DNA of 64,000 bases from Zelopaecilomyces penicillatus (lineage: Eukaryota > Ascomycota > Sordariomycetes > Hypocreales > Pseudodiploosporaceae), in contig VCCP01000001.1 in assembly GCA_005765155.1 (NCBI GenBank), forward strand, positions 3,410,001 through 3,474,000. The letters are read 5' to 3'. Positions within the stretch are counted from its first letter, which is position 1, and each line of letters begins with the position of its first letter. Shown one piece after another: positions 12,798 through 25,353 of the stretch. Made by a program: the position numbers and the translations under genes. The notes beneath the pieces were generated by a model. That model saw only the letters and a program-made list of their open reading frames with translations, did no database searches and was not told where the DNA came from.

Positions 12798-14912
12798 TTA
12801 TTCGCCATCACTATCACCAAAAATGGCCTGGAGAATGTCCGCATTCGCCGTCTTTCCTTCAACGGCTTCATTCTTCTCCGGATTCACTTGGATCCTAGAG
12901 TCGACCTCGCCCTCGATTTCAGCTGAAGGCAGAGGTGGATGGGACAGTGCAGGCATGATTGGAAGCGCTGTCATGATATGAGAAGTATCGTCATTCGCTC
13001 CGGTTGCGCTGGTTCGCGGGTTGACCTCAGCATTTTCGTCTGGGCGTGAGTGCGCAGGCGCTTTAACATTAAACCGTTTGCAGAGGAGCCTAGTAGGGAA
13101 AAAGTCTGTAACAGATCTCGTCATCTTTCCAAACATTCCCATTTTAGCAGCCTCCTCTGCTGAATCTGTAGCTTTCGGTTCAGCCTTTGAGATCAACTCG
13201 GTTGTTGATGTCCTGTTACCCGCAAGATTTGACGTCTCTTTGGCTGTTGTGAATCGTGATGCCATGAAGCCAGTCATGGGCTTGAATATTCGAGCACAGT
13301 TGTGGAACTCATTCATTTCTCGAAGGAACTCGTCATCTGACATGCCTTGGGGTTTCCTCGGTAGCGATTGTCTGGAGTCACCATGATGTTCCAGATAACT
13401 CCGGTAACGAGCCCTCTTAGCCCCATCGTCAGCATATGGCCCTTGGCTACTCCTCACTATAGCCTCCATGGCTGTCTCCCGATCAAGCCGAGGAATCCGA
13501 CTCCATAAAGCTTCTTGTCGTTCCTCTTCCGACATGACCTGTCCCTCTGGAACTTCACCCCGTGCCGGAGGCAAATCCTGTCTCCCCAATGCAGCAGCCA
13601 TGTGATCGCGAGTCGCCGTAGAGATGTAGTCAAATACAGATTTTCCAGGTAGTGTTTTCTCTCCGAGGACAGCAGCTCGCGATCTGGGGTCATAACGGGA
13701 GGCTTTCGCTGCATCAGCCGTCGAAACGAAACTAGACACCACACCTTGTGACTTGGGATCTCTGGAAGATTTCCAACCAGGAGGGATTGATGGCGGGGCG
13801 TATTGGGAGAGAACCACGGTCAAATCTTCAATAACCTGCGAGAGGACAAACCCGTCGATTGGCAGCCGTCCATCATGACACCGACGCAAGCTATTTCCCG
13901 CTCTGGCTAGTTTAGGCACAAATATTGGTGTGCTTTTCAGTGATGGATTCACAACAGCAGAGACCTTCTTGACCTTTTTCTTTCTTTTGTCGCCTCCCAA
14001 GACTCGGTTGTACTTAATTTTAGGGCCGATTTCATAGGCATCTTCTTCATCAGAACCGTTGTCGTTGAGGACCCCTACCCCAATTCCGCCATGCTGTTTT
14101 CCTGACGAGGGTTTGTTCCTTGATATTCGCATTGGGGTGTCCGTTAAACCACTTTCTAAATCTTCATCATCGTCGTTGGCCTCTTTCCCATTAGTCAGTG
14201 CAGACAAATTACTTTCTCCACGGTATCCTAACCCTTTTCGGTCAGTCTTTCGGTTGAAGTGTATCATCGCGGCATTATTTGGTGCGAATAGATAAGTGTC
14301 ATCGTCTGTCGTTGACCTCCCCACGTCAAGTCTTGCGCTTCGCCGTACTTTCGGCCCAATCCCTTGACCATCTTTCCATCCCATCTTTCGTAGCAGTTTT
14401 AGCCCAACAGTGTCTCCATCAGCTCCCAAAAGTCCCAATAGTCCGCCCGCTTGCGATGCTTCCTGAGTCGAGGACCCCAGACCCGCAAATGCTTGCGATG
14501 TTTGGAGAGTCTGCGCCTCAGCTGCATCAGCAAGATCTTCCTCATCCATGTAATCTTCTGCGCGTTGTTGCTGGGATCCAGAACCATCTTTTTGTCGACT
14601 GTTCCGACTCGATACGAAGGTAGAGGGAGTCCATCCCTCTTTGGAGCCGACGGTATTGAAATATCTGTACAAAGGTTAGGCGCCATATCATTGACTTGGT
14701 GGGCTAGATTGGGAGTCTTACCCTGCGCTCCATCCGCCAGTGAAAGCTCCATGCAACCTCCGCCTTCCCTTTTCATCCCTCACATCTTGCTTCCAAAGAG
14801 GGAGATAGGAACCGTCATCACGCTCACCCTCATCTGGTAGGGGAGTGCCGAAGAATGCGAATGGCGCAAGGAGATCAGCCTCAAATGTTGATCGAGACCG
14901 TTTGTAGGACAT
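12798..14912 (-). CDS. G-patch domain protein, GPATCH1-like
   Basis: Members of this family are spliceosome-associated; the G-patch motif typically activates DEAH-box RNA helicases. Two exons, 14912-14722 and 14664-12798, encode 685 aa; the 57-nt intron has GTAAGA and ACAG ends and restores [15 protein letters not shown] across the junction. The N-terminal ~90 residues ([41 protein letters not shown]) match the DUF1604 block of GPATCH1/TOUGH proteins. The G-patch is near residues 145-170 ([17 protein letters not shown]). The remainder is mostly disordered, with acidic and basic stretches; [27 protein letters not shown] is another block typical of the family. It is divergent from the kinase gene across 1.4 kb. 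The protein acts in the nucleus by family inference. Confidence 0.9.
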
Positions 14913-16330
14913 GGAGTTCCGTGTTCAGAGCGATGAAAAAGAATTCAATCTGCCATACCATACCATATCATACAACACTCAATTAACTAAAAGAGACAAT
15001 ACAGATGCGAAGAATCACGGCCTCTGCTAACTAACGAGCTGCGAGTGGGAAATGTGGAGAGATTGGTCTGATATCGATAAGAAGAAAGAGCTCTGTTGTG
15101 CACTTTGCGGTTTGCGGTTTGCGCCACAATGGTGTGCCACACAGTCTGTCACTTGTGTTAGTAGTAAAAGCTCGTCTCCACAAGCAACGCAGGTAGCCAT
15201 AGCACTTGGTGACGCAATCAAAGGAAAGCTGTTCTCAGCCTGCTTGCAGCGATGCCTGCACACGCTTCATACGGAGACAAACGCATGCGCTATTCCAACA
15301 CCACGCCACAATATTCACAAATTACGGTCAAATCCATCTGTGCTCGTAAAAGCAAATTCAAAGTCATGCTATGCAACACAAACACAAATTGAGCCTCCCT
15401 TGACTAGCAATACGGAAATGACGTTGGGAGCGGGACTCTTCGTGTTCCAGGATGGTCTGGCCGCTAGCCAAGAGCTATTTCCACTTTAACGACATTAACA
15501 CAGCACAGATTAGAAAGTGAATGTGGAGAAACAATATTAAACTCGAAGCACACATCACATAGCGAGTTGAGGATGTGACGCGATTGCTGCATGTCGCGTG
15601 TGTAGGGCATTTTGCTTTTTTATCTGTTTTTGGCTTCACTGGTCAATAGCACGCATGATTTGATCGAGGGAAGCCGAGGGGGGGCGGCAGTTGGTTCTCC
15701 TTCGAAAGTGGCTCGGGGCGCGACGACGACACACAGTTATGGATGTCGTGGAACGCACAGCTTCGTAATTACAGGCACAGGCAGCTTTTGGTGGAAGCAA
15801 TTAAAAGGATCGCCAAAGCGCCTCTTAAAAGAGAAAAGCCATAGATTCGGAATAGGGAGATGATTAACTACCTACTTACTAGCACTACGTAGTGGACTGA
15901 ACCTATCTGGGCGACGGAACGACATCATCAGACGGCTTGTGCTGCGATGTGCCCAACAGGAAACTTGGAATTATGTAGAGCTGAGGCTTGCCAGGCCGTG
16001 CTGCTGGAGTGATAGGTCTCCATTGTTGTCCAGTCCCGCTAGTACGGTGTAATCATGTCCCCTGAAGACGCTGTACGACGTCGTGGACTGCCTGTAGGTG
16101 TATAGAACCGCCCACCGCCCAACCAGCCCAGCCCAGCAAGCGTTCTGACGCATGAATTCCTTTGCTACGAATTCGGCACAAGCAATCCTCTCTCGACAAA
16201 CCATTTCTGTCTCGCTCAACGTTGCCTGCAATTGCGCTGTTTCTCGAGTTTCCATTGCTCTCCGCGCCTTGCACATTTGCAACGGCTGACGAGTTTATCG
16301 GCTGAAGCCGCTGTGCTCATTGTGCTCGCC
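14913..16330. promoter_or_regulatory. shared intergenic region between divergent G-patch and KIN1 genes
   Basis: The 1.4 kb between the two starts must contain both promoters. A reading frame at 15052-15489 (+) has no recognisable similarity or codon bias and I do not call it. The last ~100 bases before the kinase ATG are pyrimidine-rich, as in fungal leaders, and the ATG has a good context (CGCCATGA). Confidence 0.5.
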
Positions 16331-19300
16331 ATGACAACCACCGCTACGTCGCCAGGCTCAGATTTCTCGCACGCCTCCCCCTCGCGAGTACCCCCGTCTC
16401 GGGCATATTCCACACGCACCGCCCGCCCCCCTCCTGGCGCTGCTGCTGGGCCCTCTCATTCCATGTCCCCTTCAACCTCCAACTCCATATCCAACTCCAA
16501 CTCCAACCCCAACCCCAACGCGCACCAGCACCAGCACCAGCAACAGCAACAGCAGCAGCGTCAACCGCATCATCGCCGTTCCTCGTCGTCCCGCCCCATC
16601 CAGGACGTTCTCCCCCAAAATGACTACGAAACCTCTCACCTAGCAGCCCACTCCAAGCGCAGCTCCAGTCGAGACCACCCGCAACCCGCAGCTAGAGCCA
16701 CCGACTCGTCCCGGTCCCATCGTCGGAGCAGCAGCACACGATCCAATCATCATCGTTCCGCTCACCCCGAAATGCCTCCCTCTGCTGTCTCCAATAATGG
16801 CAGCGCCGCTGCCCCTTCTCATAGCGCATCCCATGGTCATCACGATGCCGCGCCTCATGCCTCCTCCAGCGCCAAGCAGTCGAGATCACGGACAACTATT
16901 CCCACTCAGTCTGGCAAGTGGATCTTGGGAAAGACCATCGGTGCCGGGAGCATGGGCAAAGTCAAACTGGCTCGCAAGGAGGATGGCTCTGAACAGGTTT
17001 GTTAGGTTCCTTCTCCCAGTAAAGTGTTGATGTGTTGGCTGCCAAAACCTTTCATGTGCTAACCGTTGCTCTTTTCTTGTCTAAAGGTCGCGTGCAAAAT
17101 CATTCCCCGCGGTTCGACCGATGATGGCCACCAAACTCGAGCAGATAAAGAACGAGCCGATCAGTCCAAAGAAATCAGGACCGCCCGTGAGGCCGCCATC
17201 GTCACTCTCCTGAGCCACCCCCACATTTGTGGGCTGCGTGACGTTGTTCGCACAAACTACCACTGGTATATGCTTTTTGAATACGTTAATGGCGGTCAAA
17301 TGCTGGACTACATCATTTCTCATGGAAAGCTCAAAGAAAAACAAGCTCGCAAGTTCAGCCGTCAGATTGCAAGCGCCCTTGACTACTGCCATAGAAACAG
17401 CATAGTTCACCGCGATCTCAAGATAGAGAATATCCTCATCAGCAAAACAGGAGACATCAAGATCATAGATTTTGGTCTTAGCAACCTATTCTCCCCTCGC
17501 AGTCATCTCAAGACGTTTTGTGGCAGTCTCTATTTTGCCGCCCCTGAGTTGTTGCAGGCGAGAGCCTATACTGGCCCGGAAGTCGACGTGTGGAGTTTTG
17601 GTATTGTTCTATATGTTCTCGTCTGCGGTAAGGTGCCTTTCGACGACCAAAGCATGCCAGCTCTCCACGCCAAGATCAAGAAGGGTGTGGTTGACTATCC
17701 CGGTTGGCTCTCCAGTGGTACGCAGTTTAATCCCTCCAGTGTGCTTGCACGTATTTCTATAGGATGGGAGGCTAATATTTCCTAGAATGTAAACATCTCA
17801 TGTCCAGAATGCTAGTCACTGATCCCAAACAAAGAGCCTCCATGCAGGAAGTAATGAATCATCCCTGGATGGTCAAGGGGTTCAACGGACCTCCAGACAA
17901 TTACATGCATACACGGGAACCGCTGACATCGCGGCTGGATCCTGAAGCCGTCCATGCAATGCAAGGATTTAATTTCGGTTCCCCTGAACATATTAGAGCC
18001 CAACTTACAAAAGTGATTGAATCGGACGAGTACCAACAAGCCGTCAAAGCCTATCAGCGAGACCGCGAGATATCTCAGCCGACCAAGGATGGTGAGAAGA
18101 AACGCGGTTTTGGCTTCGACTTTTACAAGCGTAGGAATTCTGGAAACAGCCGGGATACCTTGACTGGTCCGAGCTCCGAACTCCTCCAGCTCGGCGTTGA
18201 TCCTCTCAATGCCTACAGCCCTCTCATATCCATTTACTATCTGGTCAAGGAAAAACAAGAACGTGAGCAGTGTGAGATTGGTCCTTCTTCAGCCAGCGTT
18301 TCTCGTGAAAAGGAAAAGGAAAAAGAGAAGGAGAGAGAAAAGGACAAAGACAAAGAGAAAGAGAAAGAGAAGGAGAAGGAGAAGGAGCGGGTTCGCGATC
18401 ATCGCGACCAGCGTGATCACCGTGATCACCGTGATCACCGTGATCACCGTGAACATCGTGAAACTCGGGAACATCGTGAACATCGCGAAAAGATGCCAGA
18501 TATTGTTCCAGAGTTGGCGCCGCCACAAGCGGCACACACAAATTCGGGGGCTTTTGAAATGCCGGGAGAAAGGCCCACAGGTGGAAGAACACGACCACGA
18601 GCTCGCACTCACGGTGAAGATGACGCCCCAGAGATGGCCAAACCTGCAACAAAGACTTCTCCTCCAGAAACCAAAGTTGAACACTCGCACAAGAAAGAAG
18701 GGACCGCGGCTGGTTTACTGCGAAGGTTCAGCACACGAAAACGACGGGAGCCTGAACGATTTGATAAAGACAAAGATCGCTCACATCCCCCCGTAGTGCA
18801 AGTCCATTCACCAGCAGAGGTTGCTCCAGCGTTACCTCGGAAGAGCTTCAGCATTCGACGTGGGAGGCGGGAACGGGATGAGAGTCCAAAAGTGGCCATC
18901 CCATCCGGCGGCAGCCAGCCCCAGCACAGTGGGCTTCTCAGTCCACCCATGTCCGCAGGTGGTAACAGAGACTCGCGAAGGTCCGGTCTGGGCCGTTCAA
19001 CAAGCGTCAATTCTGCGGATCTTCGTCGGCGTGATCCTAGCAGAAGTCATAAGGATCCACCCCCTACTAGTGGCTCTGATCAATCTGTAGTGAACGAGCA
19101 GCTTCCATCGACTCCAAGAGGCCATAGCCATTCTCAGTCTGTGTCCACTCGGGCAAAGTCACTGGGGCACGCACGGCGGGAGAGCGTACAGCAGCGCCGA
19201 CTCAGAAGAGAAGCTGCCCAGGAAGCTAATGTGCCTGAGGAAACAGATCTAGAACCTGAACACAGTGGAGTCTCAACAGACCGTTTGGATAGTTCTGATC

Positions 19301-19908
19301 TTGCCAAACCGGTGTTTCTCAAGGGTCTTTTTAGCGTGTCAACAACATCAGGCAAATCAGTCCCAGCTATCCGAACTGATATTCGGAGAGTGCTGCGCCA
19401 GTTGAATGTCGAATATACGGAGATCAAAGGGGGTTTTACTTGCAGACATACGCCTAGCATTGACTTGAACAAGGTGCAGGACCCTCCCGGCAGCCCTGCA
19501 CAAACATCAGCGCAACGACGACGGTTCAGTTTCGGTGGACTGATGCGCGGTGATGATCGGGATCGTGATGAGATTCGTGATTTAGATCGCCCACCATTAA
19601 CACCACGAAACAATCGGTCGGAGCGAGATAGAGATCGTGATCGTGAGCGAGACTATAGTTATTCTAACTCGGAAACGTCGGTTGACAGTATACCGCGGAG
19701 GAATGGAGGAACTTCAAAACGGGCCCCAGGCGAGACGAGCACACAGGTTCAAAGTGACTTAGGTGGCAGCATGGTGATGGAGTTTGAAATCTTCATTGTT
19801 AAGGTGCCTCTCTTGTCACTACATGGGATCCAATTCAAACGCCTGACCGGCAACACTTGGCAATACAAGAGTATGGCGGAGCAGATTCTTAAGGAGCTCC
19901 GACTTTAG
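16331..19908 (+). CDS. kin1: Kin1/Kin2-type Ser/Thr kinase (MARK/PAR-1 family) with KA1 domain
   Basis: Kin1 kinases act at the cell cortex in polarity, exocytosis and septation and, in yeast, in ER stress signalling. Three exons, 16331-16996, 17087-17717 and 17786-19908, give 1139 aa. The N-terminal ~190 residues are disordered (Ser/Asn/His/Gln-rich). The kinase domain starts at about 195 ([18 protein letters not shown]); key residues are ATP-binding Lys226 (VACK), Asp332 in [11 protein letters not shown] at 350-352 and activation-loop Thr365 in [14 protein letters not shown]. The stretch [14 protein letters not shown] is restored across intron 2. A long charged linker has a KEKE/DHRDHR repeat tract (DNA 18305-18491) and RSxS-like sites. 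The final ~45 residues ([23 protein letters not shown]) form a KA1 membrane-binding domain. Identification is secure. Confidence 0.95.
18305..18491 (+). repeat. coding tandem repeat: Lys/Glu run then Asp-His-Arg repeats
   Basis: Inside the kinase linker, about 25 codons of mostly AAA/AAG/GAG/GAA encode alternating Lys and Glu (with some Asp and Arg). They are followed by repeated CGTGATCAC-type triplets encoding DHR, drifting to EHR. The second half is a 9-bp tandem array, so it grew by DNA duplication. The encoded segment should be a highly charged helix or disordered spacer. Confidence 0.85.
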
Positions 19909-21473
19909 CTCGGGGTATTCCGCGTTGTCTGTGGTGTTTTTCTTTCCTTGCTACACGTATTTATTCATTCATCATTTTTCTCTTCTTCTATCAAGAGCGA
20001 AACGAGTGCAGATCCTGCAGAGTGTGAAGTTCACTTGTTGTGGTTGCGAGGAGCATGAAGCTGGCTGGACATTCTGGTGGTGCGAGCTGGACTTCCACCT
20101 ACATCATTGAGCAAGCCGGAGGAAATGCATATGCATAAGATGGATATGTTGGAGTGTTCTAGCTCCTAAGTCGCATCATAGTATTATCTTAGTAGTAGTT
20201 ATTGTAGAGGAATGCATTTGGAGTCATCCGGGGAGGGGTGGTGAGGCGGCAGAGATATTGGTACGATATTAGTATATGACAAGTACCTAGTCATCTATGT
20301 GTTTCTAATTAATACGCATTATTTTACATATTGTGGTCACCTTATTGAAGATAAGAAGAAGAAGAAAACTGACGTGTGAAATGGGCTTGAAACAATTAAA
20401 TCTGGAGAGGCATATATGGCACACCAGCGTCTCGCTCTGTTTGTGACTTGCCCATCAAATGTGCAATGACGAACGTGATTTCCGTTGATCATAGAATATT
20501 TTCTTTTTCATGAAACAGACCAATGCACTGTACAAACACGTAGACGCGGCGACGCCTTGGGCGCGAGGCTGAGACGCAACTTGTTTTATCTCTAAACCTT
20601 GTCAGTAGCCTCGTAGTAAGTAACTCACACTAGCATTTTGACAAAGACAGATGTTTGGTCACAATTGGCGATGCTCCGTGTCCAGATTGCGTTAGGACAT
20701 TGAATGCAGTTAAACCCCATATTCAACCTGAATTTAGAGTTTAGGTTATTTAGAACCATCTGGTAGCTATTAAGTTGAGAATGATAGACTTTTTCGAGTT
20801 GGTCAAAAGCTTGAGGGAGTGATGATTGACACATTATGTGGCCTTCAACAAGCTACCCTATCAGAGTCTCGTACTAGGTAGGTAGTACTACTGCCTGAGG
20901 AGAAGCACACTGTACCAACCCAACAGTGCCAGTAGCGCTTAACAGCGCTGGCAGAGTTCAGGTACCTCGTGCAGCCAAGGCAGGCAGGTAGTGACTTAGT
21001 ATGGTCTGTGCGCTGATGCGGACTGCGGCTCTAAGCGGTGGACAACAGGCAGGTGTTACCTTAGCATTAGGTTATTAGTTACCTTTGTTAGTAGACTAGA
21101 GCGCATCGACGACAGCCATTCAGGCCTTGCCGATTCTCTGCTCCCTTCCTCCCACTTTCGCGAGCAACCATCCAACACACACAAACGCAACATCGACAAC
21201 CTCAACCCCGACCTATCCAGGGCCCTCGCCGGTCACTTACTCGTTGCCAACGACTCTCTCTCGGTATCAGAGCTCTTCTGACTCGTGTCATTCTGCGCCT
21301 GCTCCCGTTTTCTCCAATCGCCTGCAGTTGCAGCGACAGACCCTTAGCCAAAAGCCCTACGGCACCACGTTGCTTCCCTTGCCCTCGCGCACCTCCCACG
21401 CACCACCAGCACGTCCATTCCAGCCATCCACCACCTCGCCGCCGATACGAAGACCACGCGCCAACTGCTCATC
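19909..21473. other. intergenic between KIN1 and CAF40, no gene seen
   Basis: This contains the kinase 3' UTR and the CAF40 promoter. From about 21,100 the plus strand becomes C/T- and CA-rich, typical of a fungal 5' leader. Around 20,870-21,080 there are several TAGGTA/TACCTC-type motifs. The frames at 20625-20834 and 21127-21477 look like chance or leader frames; the latter lacks an ATG. Confidence 0.5.
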
Positions 21474-21614
21474 ATGATGCCCTCGGCGCATGTCTACGGA
21501 CATCATCAGTTCAATCCTCAGCAGATTGACAATACATGGATGCCCCACCAGCCTGCGCATCACCAACAAGCGCAACAAGCCGCTGCCGCCGCCGCTGCTG
21601 CTGCCTCGGCTGCC

Positions 21615-21646
<32 letters not shown>

Positions 21647-21692
21647 ACAACAGCAGCAGCAACAACAACAGCAACAACAGCAGCAGCAACAA

Positions 21693-21724
<32 letters not shown>

Positions 21725-22946
21725 ACAGCAGCAGCAGCAACAACAACAACAGCAGCAGCAACAACAACAACAGCAGCAGCAGCAGCAGCAGCACTATGGC
21801 CGAATGGCTGGTGGTCACTCCAATGTTGGCAATATGACCTCTTCACATGGCCAGGATGGCGGCCACGATAATAATGTCTCCGAGGATAACCGACGGACTA
21901 TGGCTTACATCGCGGACCTGCTCAGCGAGAATACCAGAGAGGCAGCGCTCCTAGAACTCAGCAAGAAGCGAGAGCAAGTCCCAGAACTGGCACTGATTCT
22001 GTGGCATTCTTTCGGTATGCCCCAAAGCTCCTTTTTTCCTAATCGCTTGCATCTTCGGTTTTCCCCTTCGTGTTTGGCTAACACATATTGTCTCCCAGGT
22101 GTTATGACTTCACTTCTGCAGGAGATCATTTCCGTTTACACACTTCTTAACCCATCGCAGCTCACGGCGGCCGCCTCGAACCGAGTATGTAACGCGCTGG
22201 CGCTCCTGCAGTGTGTGGCATCACACAACGATACTCGGACTCTATTTCTGCATGGTGTGTTATTCATTGGTAGTGGGAAAATTCATTGCCTGTCAAACTG
22301 ACATTGTCCATTATAGCGCATATTCCTCTATTTTTGTACCCTTTTCTCAACACCACCTCAAAATCTCGCCCGTTCGAATACTTGCGACTCACCAGCCTCG
22401 GTGTTATTGGCGCTTTAGTGAAGAATGATTCTTCAGAAGTAATCAATTTCTTACTTACGACAGAAATCATTCCCTTGTGTCTTAGAATTATGGAGACTGG
22501 CTCGGAGCTTAGCAAGACTGTGGCCATTTTCATCGTTCAGAAAATACTGCTAGATGATAATGGTCTCAACTATATTTGTGCAACATACGAGCGCTTTTAT
22601 GCTGTTGGTACGGTCCTCAGCAATATGGTAGCTCAACTTGTCGAGTCTCAGACTGCCCGTCTCTTGAAGCATGTTGTTAGATGCTTCCTCCGGTAAGAAT
22701 TCCTCTTGGGCATGAATTAATCTCCCTTCATGGGAAAGCAAGCTTGTTCTAACGAGTTCCAGGTTGAGCGATAACGCTCGTGCTCGTGAGGCTTTGCGAC
22801 AGTGCTTACCTGAACCACTTCGCGATGCGACCTTTTCATCGGTGCTTCGTGATGATGCAGCTACCAAGCGATGTCTGGCGCAGCTCCTGATTAATTTATC
22901 CGACAATGTCGTTGATCCTGGCTCTGCTGGAGTTTCCAACATGTGA
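21474..22946 (+). CDS. caf40: Caf40/Rcd1 (CNOT9), CCR4-NOT complex subunit with polyQ N-terminus
   Basis: CNOT9/Caf40 is an armadillo-repeat subunit of the CCR4-NOT deadenylase complex that binds proteins recruiting it to mRNAs. Four exons, 21474-22014, 22099-22254, 22317-22692 and 22763-22946, give 418 aa with all phases consistent (introns 84, 62 and 70 nt). The N-terminal ~135 residues are low-complexity: a short His/Gln/Ala stretch, 59 consecutive Gln (residues 48-106), then a Gly/Asn/Ser segment. The conserved RCD1 domain runs from about 140 ([20 protein letters not shown]) to about 410, with [56 protein letters not shown] and [16 protein letters not shown] all recognisable. Yeast Caf40 also has a Gln-rich N-terminus, so the location is familiar; the length and purity here are striking. 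Confidence 0.95.
21615..21791 (+). repeat. CAG/CAA trinucleotide tract encoding 59 glutamines
   Basis: The tract is 59 uninterrupted Gln codons, a mixture of CAG and CAA. The codons are not random: a block of roughly CAG-CAG-CAA-CAA-CAA-CAG-CAA-CAA-CAG recurs with small changes at least four times. This indicates duplication of 21-27-bp units. The antisense and shifted frames through this tract produce long poly-Leu, poly-Ala/Val and poly-Ser/Asn artefacts that are not genes. Confidence 0.95.
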
Positions 22947-25334
22947 GAAGCAAACCATGTTGTTGTAACAAAAGGAAGAGAAAGAACGAAAACCAACGAA
23001 GTTTTGCATTCACACGGCGATTACGGGAGGCTCGGCGAATCTTTTGCTATTATGGTATTTGGGACGACATAAAAGGCAGCGGTAAAAAAAGTATTCTGCA
23101 TATTCGATACCCGCACCTATGATTTTCTTTTCTTCTTTACGTGTGTTACCGAAGTAGCTTTCTCTTCGGAAGCATTGGCATAGGAACACGGCGTGTTGCT
23201 ATACTGTTGGTGTACAGGGAAGGGGTTTTCCTCAGTGGCCTTGAGAGGTACAGGAACCAACTGTATTCTCTTTATCCACCTAGAGGCTTTGTCATGGCGC
23301 TTGCATTCATTTGGGGTCATCCTTTTTTTCTCGGTTTATAATTTGGTTGTACCAGAGCTGGAATCGGCCTCATTCATCGAGGCTAGCAATATCTTGGAGA
23401 TTTTGGGAGGTCATAGTGGAGGAGGGAACACAGATTCTTGGCTGATTAGAACGAGGGACCTGATATGTCGTGGACTCCGCGAAGTTGACGATGGCAGGCA
23501 TTGAGTGACCCAATGAGTCTTTGCCATGGCTTTGGAGAGCATCACGTGGAAAAGGTGTATCGGCGTTGATTAGGCAAAGTGGAAAGGGCAAGCGGAGGAA
23601 AGGGGCCAACAGGGGGCGTCTTCTGCATCATTACTATGGTGTTTTCGAACGTACAGATCGCGGCCAGCAGTATCACTTATGCTGGTAAAAAGCAGTGCGC
23701 ACGCGTGTGAGTTTGGTTGGCCAACTAGTGACCAGGCGAGGGAAGTGTACATTGATAGTTTTAATGTATTGGTCTTTATTTTTGCTTTCCCGCCATTTGG
23801 CATGGCATCGAGAAGGGGTTTCCTATTCAAGCTAATAGGAATGTGTGTGTATGAGAGAGGAAGACGATGCCTTCTTGTTCATATTCTGTGAAGCGGTGTG
23901 GTTCCGCATAGTCAATTCGAACAGAGATTGCACATAGTTTGAAGAGGTTCATGTACGCCCTTTTTTGATAGACCATAATTGGCAGTAGGAGACGGGGCGA
24001 TTGATGTGCCATGTACGATTTTGCGCAAAGTTGGTAGCACTTTATGGGCCAGAAACTTTTACCATAAACCTTTTGCCAGAGATTTCTGCCGACATGAGAT
24101 GATGCTGTATTCATTTCTGATATTGCTAGGGGTTCCCGATATAACCGTTTTACCTACCTGGATTAGCTGATGATCTCATCTACTCTTCCCACCTTGATTG
24201 ACATCCTCGAGTTTGAATGTAGGCATATTCTTCTTCGCCTTCGGGAGGCATAACCGTAATTCCATGAAAAATTCTAATTTCATCATTTTTGCCTTGGCCA
24301 TTTAATCTATACTTGATCTACTGATCAATAGCAGCAGGACATAATACCCCCCTCCCCCCATTTCCCCTCTTCGGGGCTCAATTTTCATTTCTTGAATCAT
24401 GAACCCTGCCAATAACAACAACAAAAAACAGAACACAGCACAGCACACCACAGCACACCATATGCATTTGTTGTGAAACCTGGTGTTCTTCGTGCGATTC
24501 CTCTTCAGAACACTCTTCATGACAGATTAGAAAAGGGGCTAAGGCAGGAAGGGAAGATAGGGTGTTTCTTTCAATGTAATAATGAAATTCCTTCATGTTG
24601 AAAGAAATAAGGACGATCACGACGACGACAACGATGAAAGGGGGGAAATGCTGTCACCATCACCACTATCTCTACTTTCAGAGAATAAAGACAAGTCAAG
24701 CGAGTAGGACATTTATTCGTATAAACCCACCCATTGCCAAATACACCTATGAATTTACCCTCTTATGATGAAATGTCTCTCCTCTAGGGTTCTGATCCCC
24801 TTCAATTTCTGTTGAATCTGACTGACTATTCAACAGAACCCCAAGACACGGTCGTTTCTACAATCCTCGGGATTCCAGCCGAGACCTTCAAGATTCCCCC
24901 TCCCTCCTCCCCCTCTCCACAAGCAAATCAACCGCTCGACGCGTCATGACATGGTGTTTGAGTATCATCCAGATCGACAGTACGAACATATTTGGAATCT
25001 TGTTCCCCCTCCCCCCCCTACGATCAAATCAAAACACCTATACCCGCTCGATCCCCTTGACGAATATGGTTCCTGACTCGGTCAATGCCCCCCCCCCATC
25101 TCTCTCTCCCCTAGCCACGTGGAATCTGAGACGATCCCGCCTCAATCTCTTGTTCCCCATTCTTGCTGAACAATTCAAACACCGGAAAACTATGTGGGGG
25201 AGGGGCAAGTCTTTGCGTTCTTCCGCTTTGTCATGTATTGCTATCATCCACCATATGTAGGATATCGAACCCAGACCCTCAGAGTTAGCATGGAAAGACG
25301 CACGGGGATATAACTGATCAATCAATAGTAATTA

Positions 25335-25353
25335 GGGGGGGGGGGGGGGGGGG
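25335..25353. repeat. 19-base G homopolymer
   Basis: Nineteen consecutive G residues on the plus strand, with an (AC)n microsatellite about 20 bases downstream at 25374-25393. Its exact length is prone to sequencing error. Confidence 0.8.

Noticed and set aside
15052..15489. 145-codon ORF between the G-patch and kinase genes
   Set aside because: No family resemblance and it occupies the divergent promoter region.
18197..18796. Alternative-frame ORFs of 130-200 codons over the Kin1 linker
   Set aside because: They arise from the low-complexity repeat and overlap the well-supported kinase frame.
21357..21846. Long minus-strand and shifted frames rich in Leu, Ala/Val or Ser/Asn
   Set aside because: They are mirror translations of the CAG/CAA tract of CAF40, whose own frame is supported by the conserved RCD1 domain.
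25230..25320. tRNA-like GGGTTCGAT box on the minus strand
   Set aside because: The T-stem and acceptor do not pair and no matching box A lies at the right distance.
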